Source: Candidatus Omnitrophota bacterium (GTDB lineage Bacteria > Omnitrophota > Omnitrophia > Omnitrophales > Aquincolibacteriaceae). From it: a DNA stretch of 5,423 bases. The position numbers were made by a program, and so were the translations under genes. The notes under the pieces are model-generated. The model was not told where the DNA came from. It did not search any database and saw only the letters and a list, made by a program, of their open reading frames with translations. The stretch spans positions 5,524 to 10,946 of the forward strand of contig JAMWDC010000039.1 in the NCBI GenBank assembly GCA_023819025.1, given 5' to 3'. Positions 1-4,627 of this stretch are shown piece by piece; within the stretch, counting starts at the first letter, position 1; every line of letters begins with the position of its first letter.

Positions 1-275
1 CAAAATATTACCGCATCGATTGCTTTATCCTCGTAATGGGGGCACTTGTGGGTTCTTTTGTCACAAGCTATGCCAAAGCCCGGGCAGAAAATTTCATTGA
101 AAGCTGCCAAATCGGCATGTTTGAGAGGGCCGAACGGGTTATCCTTCTCTCCATTGGATCGATTATCCCGGTAACGTTTCTGGTTGTTATCTGGATCCTT
201 TTTATCGGTACAAACTTCACGGCCATCCAGCGAATTCTTCATACCCACAAGGCCCTTTCCACAAATCAAGGCTAA
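1..275 (+). CDS. CDP-alcohol phosphatidyltransferase family protein, C-terminal part (5' truncated)
   Basis: The reading frame is open from base 3 to the TAA at 273-275 and shows 90 residues without a required start, so the gene begins outside the window. The stretch GSFVTSYAKARAE, followed by the CQIGMFERAERVILL region, matches the C-terminal half of bacterial CDP-alcohol phosphatidyltransferases (PgsA or phosphatidylinositol-phosphate synthase type). These membrane enzymes join a CDP-diacylglycerol to an alcohol head group and release CMP. The diagnostic DG-AR-G-D-D catalytic motif would lie upstream and cannot be seen, so the head-group substrate cannot be named. A long hydrophobic stretch at about 140-225 (ILLSIGSIIP to WILFIGT) fits one or two last transmembrane helices, and the tail is short and polar. 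The ATG at 36 is internal to the family domain and is not the true start. The next gene lies 88 nt downstream on the same strand and may be co-transcribed. Confidence 0.85.
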   Translation, partial: KYYRIDCFILVMGALVGSFVTSYAKARAENFIESCQIGMFERAERVILLSIGSIIPVTFLVVIWILFIGTNFTAIQRILHTHKALSTNQG

Positions 276-363
276 ACGATCTCCAATGGTCTTTATCCTG
301 TGAGAAAACAAAAGGGGAATCCAAAACGGGCGAAAACGTATTTTTATCGTCTTCGAGAACTCG

Positions 364-1197
364 ATGAAAAAAGGCCGCAAAAGATGGGGTATCCAATTTG
401 TGTTCGGGGCGTTTTTAAGCCTCCTCCCCTTGCCCTTGCGGGCTGATACCCTCCCGACCTATGCAGCCGATTCTCTCATCAAAACGATTGAGACTAGATA
501 TCTTCCGTGGATTGCCTTTGAAGCGGATTTAATGCTTCAGTTTTCCACTCCCGAAGGGAAATCCGGCATTTGCCGCGGTGAACTCCTATACCATCGTCTC
601 GATGAAAAAATCCTCCTGAAATGCTTCAACGCCAAGGGGAAACTGCTTTTTGTTTTTAAAACCAACGACCGGCAATTTGAACTGTATCTTCCGGGCCGGC
701 AGGCCTTGTTCCACGGTGATATCTTTGACCTTGCCGACTCTCCGGACATCGACTTTCATCTCAACCCCCTAGACCTGTACCGCGCCCTTAAACCCTTGGC
801 AGTCCCCTATGAGGGAACGGAGATCGAACGGTGGGGTCGTGATATCCTCCGACTGAAAATCCATAGTGAAAAGGGAAGAGAAAAATCCTATCTTTCCAGA
901 GAACTCATCATGAACACTCAGGGAGATGTCTCCCTTGAGACCTACTATTCCTTCAAGGGCGAACCTATCTTAGTAATTCGGCGTTTGGAATACCGCCAAA
1001 TCAAGATTCCTGACGCCGCCATGCGAAACAAAATCACATTCCCATATCGGATTGAGATCGAATCGTCTTCGGCGAAGAAGGAAACAAAACTTCTAATCCA
1101 GCAACTGCGTTTTCCTGATGTATTCACGGAAGAGGAATGGTTGTATCCGGTTGCCCCCGGCACGGAAGTGATTGCCCTCGAACCGACCTATCAATAA
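364..1197 (+). CDS. Exported LolA/LolB-like protein of unknown function
   Basis: This is a 277-aa protein with a clear Sec signal peptide: a basic start (MKKGRKRW), a hydrophobic core from about residue 9 to 25, and a likely cut after LRA (residue 27). There is no cysteine near the cut, so it is probably soluble in the periplasm and not a lipoprotein. Residues 35-150 alternate short hydrophobic strands with polar turns (ADLMLQFSTPEGKSG, GELLYHRLDEKILLKCF, KLLFVFKTNDRQFELYLPG). That is the pattern of LolA/LolB and DUF4292-type half-barrels, which bind lipid or lipoprotein acyl chains. I recognise the fold type only; the exact family and cargo are unknown. The ATG at 364 is the only standard start in frame after a stop at 301-303. 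The Shine-Dalgarno is weak (GAGAA at 355-359). Its position after a phospholipid head-group enzyme suggests a role in envelope lipid or lipoprotein handling, which is an inference. Confidence 0.75.
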   Translation: MKKGRKRWGIQFVFGAFLSLLPLPLRADTLPTYAADSLIKTIETRYLPWIAFEADLMLQFSTPEGKSGICRGELLYHRLDEKILLKCFNAKGKLLFVFKTNDRQFELYLPGRQALFHGDIFDLADSPDIDFHLNPLDLYRALKPLAVPYEGTEIERWGRDILRLKIHSEKGREKSYLSRELIMNTQGDVSLETYYSFKGEPILVIRRLEYRQIKIPDAAMRNKITFPYRIEIESSSAKKETKLLIQQLRFPDVFTEEEWLYPVAPGTEVIALEPTYQ

Positions 1198-1233
1198 AAA
1201 TTTCCGCACCGGCAATAAAACGCCGCTATGCGG
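1196..1233 (-). terminator. Probable rho-independent terminator of the putrescine operon
   Basis: On the minus-strand transcript CCGC (1233-1230) can pair with GCGG (1207-1204), and inside it CGGC (1225-1222) pairs with GCCG (1213-1210), with a U-rich loop. After AAA, five T follow (1200-1196). The hairpin overlaps the TAG stop of the agmatine deiminase gene (1226-1228), and the T-run overlaps the TAA of the converging gene. The stem is interrupted, so it is only of moderate strength. On the + strand no T-run follows, so it would act mainly on the minus transcript. Confidence 0.4.
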
Positions 1234-2296
1234 GTTCCTGCTGCGTAATGCAATGGATCGCTCCTTGACCCGTAATCAAATGGCGACACGATAGGCAGAG
1301 GACAATGCGGTCTGGGAAATGTTCGCGTAAAATTCTGAAAGCTCGGTCATCATGGGGATGGCCAAAAACAGGCAGAAGAACAACCTTATTTCCGACATAA
1401 AAGTTTGCGTAGCTTGCCGGAAATCTCTGACCCTTTTCGACGACCCTGCCCGGCATGGGAAGTGGGACTAAATTCCACCGTTTTCCCGCACGATCTTTCG
1501 ACCGGACCAGGCAATCCCAATTAATTTTCAAAGAGTCATAATTCTCATCTGAAGAATTGTCTTCGGCGGCAACAAGAATCGTATCCGCACTGACAAAACG
1601 GGCCAGATTGTCGATGTGGCCGTTCGTATCATCCCCAACGATCCCTTCTTTGAGCCAGACAAAATGCGACACGCCCAAATAATCTTTTAAATGGTGCTCC
1701 ATCGTCTGGAGGTAAATCCCAGGATTCCGGTTTTCGTTCAAAAGGCACTGTTCATTAGCAAGGCAGACCCCCTCACCATTGACTTCAATGGCACCCCCTT
1801 CCAGAACCAAATCGGCATGAAAACACGGGTAAGGAATAATCGATGCGGCCTCTCGGAAAACTTCATTGTCCGCAAGAAGTGTTTTATATTTCAGACCCCA
1901 GGCATTAAATCTCCACTTGCACCATGCCTTTTGGCCGGAATCCTTTTTCAAGAAAATCGGACCGTAATCGCGGATCCAAACGTCCTGAGTCAGGACCGGA
2001 TGGAGTACAAGATTTTTTGTGGCAAGACCGGCTGCGCGGATAAATTTCAAAATCTCTTCTTTTTGGTCCGGGGGGACAAGGAGATAAACTTTCTCTCCGT
2101 CAAGCAGGGCCTCCATGATCTCCAGATAAAGATGCCGGATTTTATCCAAACGCCTTCCGGGCCACATGGCTTCATGATGCGGCCACGCCAGCCAGGTGGC
2201 TTCATGGCGTACCCATTCTGCCGGCATGCGATAGCCAAGATGGGCCGGCGTATTCTGCGGCCCGGCTTGAGACGATCCGATGTTGCCTGAAGTCAC
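1226..2296 (-). CDS. aguA: Agmatine deiminase
   Basis: Agmatine deiminase hydrolyses agmatine to N-carbamoylputrescine and ammonia in the cytoplasm. The 356-aa length is normal for the family (porphyromonas-type peptidylarginine deiminase fold). Visible motifs, in order, are GYRMPAEW with HEATWLAWPH (22-40), DVWIRDYGP (105-113), LEGGAIEVNG (165-174), NGHIDNLARF (225-234, His227 and Asp229), GHPHDD (312-317) and GQGAIHCITQQ (343-353), where Cys349 is the expected nucleophile. The start is a GTG at 2296; an in-frame TAG four codons before it closes the frame. The weak AGGG Shine-Dalgarno (2310-2307) overlaps the stop codon of the upstream gene. The ATG at residue 24 lies inside the conserved N-terminal motif and would be too late. 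Only 12 nt separate this gene from the amidase stop, so the two are probably translated together. It encodes the second step of the pathway although it is the last gene. Confidence 0.95.
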   Translation of the reverse strand: MTSGNIGSSQAGPQNTPAHLGYRMPAEWVRHEATWLAWPHHEAMWPGRRLDKIRHLYLEIMEALLDGEKVYLLVPPDQKEEILKFIRAAGLATKNLVLHPVLTQDVWIRDYGPIFLKKDSGQKAWCKWRFNAWGLKYKTLLADNEVFREAASIIPYPCFHADLVLEGGAIEVNGEGVCLANEQCLLNENRNPGIYLQTMEHHLKDYLGVSHFVWLKEGIVGDDTNGHIDNLARFVSADTILVAAEDNSSDENYDSLKINWDCLVRSKDRAGKRWNLVPLPMPGRVVEKGQRFPASYANFYVGNKVVLLPVFGHPHDDRAFRILREHFPDRIVLCLSCRHLITGQGAIHCITQQEPA

Positions 2297-2308
2297 GGCA
2301 AGACAACC

Positions 2309-3271
2309 CTAAGGTTTAGAAATGGGTTTGGTGATTGTATCCTTCGCCCAACGCGTGACTTGGGACCACCAACCTTCCTGGATGCGGGAAACTGGACCTT
2401 GCCCCTTTTGATCCAGAAACCTTTTGGTAATATCCCCGTAGGCGTCAATCCGCCGATCGCGCAAGAACGGCCAATTTTGGCGGACCTCCTCAATCTTGCC
2501 GAGATCACAAACGGCCAGAACATTCTCCTCGCCTCGATCGCCCGCCTGTGCGACAATCGCCCCAAAAGGATCTGCCATAAAAGAATTCCCCCAAAAGATA
2601 AGATCCCCTTCCTGTCCCACCCGGTTGCAAACAGCCACAAACACTTCGTTCGCTACGGCATGCCCCCGCTGAACGATCTCCCAACCCATCCGCTGGGTAT
2701 TTCGAACCTCAGGGAGTTCCTTCTGATGCCATCCGATTGCAGCCGGATAAAAAAGGATCTCGGCACCTCCTAAGGCACTGATCCGGGCGGCTTCGGGAAA
2801 CCACTGGTCCCAACAAATAAGAACACCGATCCGCGCATAACGGGTTGGACAAACGGTAAAACCCAAATCGCCCGGGGTAAAATAAAATTTCTCGTAAAAA
2901 CGGGGATCGTCGGGGATGTGCATTTTACGGTAGGTGCCGGCAATCCTGCCATCGGCATCAATCACGACGGCGCTGTTATGATAAATCCCGCTAGTCCTTT
3001 TTTCAAAAAGAGGTGCGATGATCACTACCGATTCGCGTTTTGCAATTTTGGAAAGCGTTTGGGTTGTCGGCCCCGGGATCGTTTCGGCCAACCGGAAATT
3101 TTCCGGGTCTTCGGACTGGCAGAAATAAGGCGTCCGGAAAAGCTCCTGAAAACAGACAATCTGCGCACCCTGACGGATCACTTGATGGAGACGATCGATG
3201 GCCCGTTCGATATTTTTTTCTGAAGAATCGCTCGCGCTCATCTGGATGAGCGCAACAGTCACTTCTGCCAT
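2309..3271 (-). CDS. aguB: N-carbamoylputrescine amidase (nitrilase superfamily)
   Basis: This enzyme hydrolyses N-carbamoylputrescine to putrescine, CO2 and ammonia. It is a carbon-nitrogen hydrolase with the full Glu-Lys-Cys triad: Glu43 in CFQELFRTPYF, Lys116 in YRKMHIPDDP and Cys153 in LICWDQWFPEAAR. FYEKFYFTPGD and the C-terminal RDRRIDAYGDITKRF are typical of the N-carbamoylputrescine amidase branch. Beta-ureidopropionase is the main alternative, but the arginine decarboxylase and agmatine deiminase next door settle the role. The ATG at 3271 is firm because a TAA lies two codons upstream in frame and the protein begins directly with the family strand VTVALIQMS. The protein is 320 aa. 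About 35 residues after the family core form an extra basic, Trp-containing tail (QEGWWSQVTRWAK). The only good Shine-Dalgarno, AGAGGAG at 3295-3289, lies 17 nt before the ATG, which is unusually far, and it sits in an inverted repeat described separately. Confidence 0.95.
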   Translation of the reverse strand: MAEVTVALIQMSASDSSEKNIERAIDRLHQVIRQGAQIVCFQELFRTPYFCQSEDPENFRLAETIPGPTTQTLSKIAKRESVVIIAPLFEKRTSGIYHNSAVVIDADGRIAGTYRKMHIPDDPRFYEKFYFTPGDLGFTVCPTRYARIGVLICWDQWFPEAARISALGGAEILFYPAAIGWHQKELPEVRNTQRMGWEIVQRGHAVANEVFVAVCNRVGQEGDLIFWGNSFMADPFGAIVAQAGDRGEENVLAVCDLGKIEEVRQNWPFLRDRRIDAYGDITKRFLDQKGQGPVSRIQEGWWSQVTRWAKDTITKPISKP

Positions 3272-3290
3272 AGTTTAATGAATGCACACT

Positions 3291-3322
3291 CCTCTACCCG
3301 CCTGTCCTCTGTCGGGCAGAGG
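3291..3322 (-). promoter_or_regulatory. Candidate Shine-Dalgarno-sequestering hairpin in the aguB leader
   Basis: In the minus-strand RNA, CCUCUGCCCG (3322-3313) can pair with CGGGUAGAGG (3300-3291) over ten base pairs, nine Watson-Crick and one G-U, closing a 12-nt loop. The 3' arm contains AGAGG of the AGAGGAG Shine-Dalgarno. A competing six-pair hairpin, CCUCUG (3322-3317) with CAGAGG (3311-3306), uses the same 5' arm and would free the Shine-Dalgarno. No T-run follows, so it is not an intrinsic terminator. The odd pair is G-U in the minus RNA but would be an A-C mismatch in a plus RNA, which favours a function in the aguB message. The pairing is seen in the sequence; the regulatory function is inferred. 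Confidence 0.4.
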
Positions 3323-3358
3323 GTATGTAAGTTACTGCATGAATTTTCTGCCACGACA

Positions 3359-3415
3359 CCGCCGGCGGATCCATCCGTGACGTTTGGTGGAGACCCGCCG
3401 ATGTCTGTGGCGGAT
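3359..3415. repeat. Cluster of CCGCC/GGCGG palindromes, possible short dispersed repeat
   Basis: The gap between the decarboxylase and amidase genes holds a perfect 10-bp palindrome, CCGCCGGCGG (3359-3368). Next comes CGGATCCATCCG (3366-3377), which is nearly self-complementary. CCGCC (3395-3399) and GGCGG (3409-3413) then pair over a 9-nt loop. In minus-strand RNA that last stem reaches seven pairs (AUCCGCC with GGCGGGU, one G-U). GGCGGAT occurs twice, at 3364 and 3409. This resembles a REP-like intergenic element, or the structured part of an mRNA leader. With a single locus in view, dispersal in the genome cannot be shown. Confidence 0.35.
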
Positions 3416-3446
3416 AGACCCTGAAAAAGGATTGCGCAATGAAACT

Positions 3447-3992
3447 TCAATGAATCAAGACCGCGGCGGCCAAGACGGTAGTCCAGTTTCCGTTTTTATC
3501 CCCTTTGGCGCTTTGGGTGATGGCTGTCGTTTTCACAATCTCATTGGAGATTTTCCAAATTTCTTTTCTCTTGTCGTAACTTTCGTCCGGATCAAATTTG
3601 ACGCCGAGGATCGTCGCCAGCATGCTGGCCGCAAGATCCTCCGCATATTCTCCGGTCTTCTTCTCGGTCCAACCGTAGGTATGCGCCTCTGAAAGATAAC
3701 CGTATTGATCCGGCTTTTTTGGAATCGCCATCCCCACCGAAGCGGCAATTAAACGGTTGGGTTCATTGGTCGCACATTCCGCGATAACCGTAAAGACAAC
3801 CTGACCCGGTGTTAAATATTTCAGACCGGCTTCTTTGGAAATCAATTTACAATACGGGGGATAGATGCTTGAAACACGGACGATATTAAACGGGGCAATC
3901 CCGGCATCACGGAGCGCAAGCTCAAAACTGGAAAGTTTTTCACGATGAACACCCGAACCTTTGGTAAAAAAAATCTTTTTGGGCAATATCAC
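3447..3992 (-). CDS. pdaD: Pyruvoyl-dependent arginine decarboxylase
   Basis: The enzyme decarboxylates arginine to agmatine, the first step of this cluster, using a pyruvoyl group made from its own chain instead of pyridoxal phosphate. The proenzyme cuts itself at a Ser-Ser pair, here in VRVSSIYPP (Ser41-Ser42 from the chosen start), giving a small beta chain and a larger alpha chain headed by pyruvoyl. Asn36, six residues before the pyruvoyl serine, matches a residue important in the Methanocaldococcus jannaschii enzyme. The Glu in GYLSEAH (Glu102) probably matches its catalytic Glu. Other family blocks are KKIFFTKGSGVH, SFELALRDAGI and YGWTEKKTGEYAEDLA. The GTG at 3992 is chosen because AGGAAGGA sits 9 nt upstream and the protein then begins MILPKKIFFTKG, as family members do, giving 181 aa. 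The frame can be read from a TTG at 4049 (200 aa), but that codon lies in a hairpin's T-run and lacks a Shine-Dalgarno. Confidence 0.93.
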   Translation of the reverse strand: MILPKKIFFTKGSGVHREKLSSFELALRDAGIAPFNIVRVSSIYPPYCKLISKEAGLKYLTPGQVVFTVIAECATNEPNRLIAASVGMAIPKKPDQYGYLSEAHTYGWTEKKTGEYAEDLAASMLATILGVKFDPDESYDKRKEIWKISNEIVKTTAITQSAKGDKNGNWTTVLAAAVLIH

Positions 3993-4001
3993 TTTGAGGA
4001 T

Positions 4002-4009
4002 TCCTTCCT
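4002..4009 (-). promoter_or_regulatory. Strong Shine-Dalgarno deciding the pdaD start
   Basis: AGGAAGGA on the minus strand lies 9 nt before the GTG at 3992-3990. It is the best ribosome site in the window and fixes the decarboxylase start 57 nt inside the longest open frame. UUUUCCU (4042-4036) could pair weakly with AGGAAGG (seven pairs, two of them G-U), a possible but unproven modulation. Confidence 0.7.
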
Positions 4010-4047
4010 GCGTCAAAGGGACAGAACTTATTTTTAGGAAAACATCC

Positions 4048-4066
4048 AAAAACAGAGGTCTCTGCC
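4048..4066 (-). terminator. Weak hairpin plus T-run between the DUF2203 gene and pdaD
   Basis: On the minus strand GGCAGA (4066-4061) pairs with TCTGTT (4056-4051) around GACC, using two G-U pairs at the base, and TTTTT covers 4052-4048. The core CAGAGGTCTCTG at 4053-4064 is a perfect palindrome. It begins 12 nt after the DUF2203 stop. The stem is short, so partial termination or 3'-end protection is more likely than full termination. The arrangement would lower pdaD transcription relative to the genes before it, unless a promoter lies in between. Confidence 0.35.
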
Positions 4067-4078
4067 CCGAGTTATGAT

Positions 4079-4501
4079 TTATGTGATGGGACGGCGTTCT
4101 TCAAGACGGCATCTGGCTTTGAGGGGATGATAAAATCGAATGAATGGTTCTCCCCGCCTCCAGCAAAAATAAACCTGTTGGCCCTCGATCCTTCCGGGAA
4201 AATCCACCCATCCCCTCTCCATATCCCGGATCACGCATCCCAGGGCGCGAAGTTTATCAATCTCCTTCTCCAATTCCAGAACAGAGGCGTCCACGTTTTG
4301 GGCATCGTCTTCCAGGATCATGCTCGTATCGGGAGTTTTTCCAGCACCTTCCGCATCCGCTAAAAGCTCGTGCATTAATAATTCGTCATGACGCCGCGTG
4401 TAAGTGACTATCCTTTCATGACAACCGGCAAGCAGCGTCTCTAGTTCAGCAAGCAGGGCATTGGCTTCCTCGAGCGAGAAAATATGTCGGGTACTTTTCA
4501 T
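4079..4501 (-). CDS. DUF2203 family protein
   Basis: This 140-aa protein has the two hallmarks of DUF2203: an N-terminal helix starting FSLEEANALL (8-17), and a C-terminal block with LGCVIRDMERGWVDFPG (87-103) followed by VYFCWRRGEPFIRFYH (110-125). The middle (about 18-85) is charged and Leu-rich (LELEKEIDKLRALG), probably a helical hairpin or coiled coil. No signal peptide or membrane segment is seen, so it should be cytoplasmic. The biochemical role of the family is unknown to me. The start is the ATG at 4501 with a modest GAAGAG 7 nt upstream. The stop TAA lies 86 nt before the decarboxylase start on the same strand. A link to putrescine synthesis is suggested only by position. A few C-terminal residues after the family block are basic and variable. 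Confidence 0.85.
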   Translation of the reverse strand: MKSTRHIFSLEEANALLAELETLLAGCHERIVTYTRRHDELLMHELLADAEGAGKTPDTSMILEDDAQNVDASVLELEKEIDKLRALGCVIRDMERGWVDFPGRIEGQQVYFCWRRGEPFIRFYHPLKARCRLEERRPIT

Positions 4502-4570
4502 GAATACACTCTTCGTTTTTTAAAAAAATTTGCTTCGCACTCAAACGCCGGGGCTTCCCTTTCGAATGTT

Positions 4571-4599
4571 AGGATAAAATAAATTCCAGCCGGGCTCAA
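4571..4599 (-). promoter_or_regulatory. Candidate sigma-70-type promoter before the DUF2203 gene
   Basis: The minus strand reads TTGAGC (4599-4594), a 17-nt spacer, then TATCCT (4576-4571), four of six matches to each consensus box at the best spacing. Transcription would begin near 4564, giving a leader of about 60 nt with an A/T tract (T6A7 at 4516-4528 on the + strand). This could drive DUF2203, pdaD, aguB and aguA independently of the ATP-grasp gene. Short consensus matches arise by chance, so confidence is limited. Confidence 0.35.
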
Positions 4600-4627
4600 G
4601 AACATTTATGATCCGGGGGTGGTGACA

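Noticed and set aside
300..446. A 48-codon + strand frame starting GTG in the gap before the exported protein
   Set aside because: No Shine-Dalgarno, overlaps the signal-peptide coding region in another frame, and resembles no known protein.
364..450. Lipoprotein signal for the LolA/LolB-like protein
   Set aside because: No cysteine occurs near the predicted cut after LRA, so a lipobox is absent.
1691..2290. A 199-aa open frame on the + strand opposite agmatine deiminase
   Set aside because: It lies wholly antisense to a gene with all its catalytic motifs, its translation has no recognisable family, and there is no convincing ribosome site. It is a shadow frame.
2360..2773. A 137-aa open frame on the + strand opposite the amidase
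   Set aside because: Antisense to a well-conserved nitrilase-family gene and with no recognisable domain; best explained by codon bias.
3259..3450. A 63-aa minus-strand frame bridging the pdaD stop and the aguB start
   Set aside because: It would start at a TTG overlapping the pdaD stop, runs through the palindrome cluster and hairpins, and its translation is of low-complexity, non-family type. The region reads better as a structured leader, though a coupled leader peptide is not fully excluded.
3430..3455. ATTGCGCAAT palindrome and CAATGAA direct repeat as an operator
   Set aside because: The palindrome is only 10 bp and the direct repeat seven bases, both within chance expectation, with no regulator gene nearby.
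3993..4049. N-terminal extension of arginine decarboxylase from a TTG
   Set aside because: No ribosome site, lies in a hairpin T-run, and does not match the family N-terminus; the GTG at 3992 is preferred.
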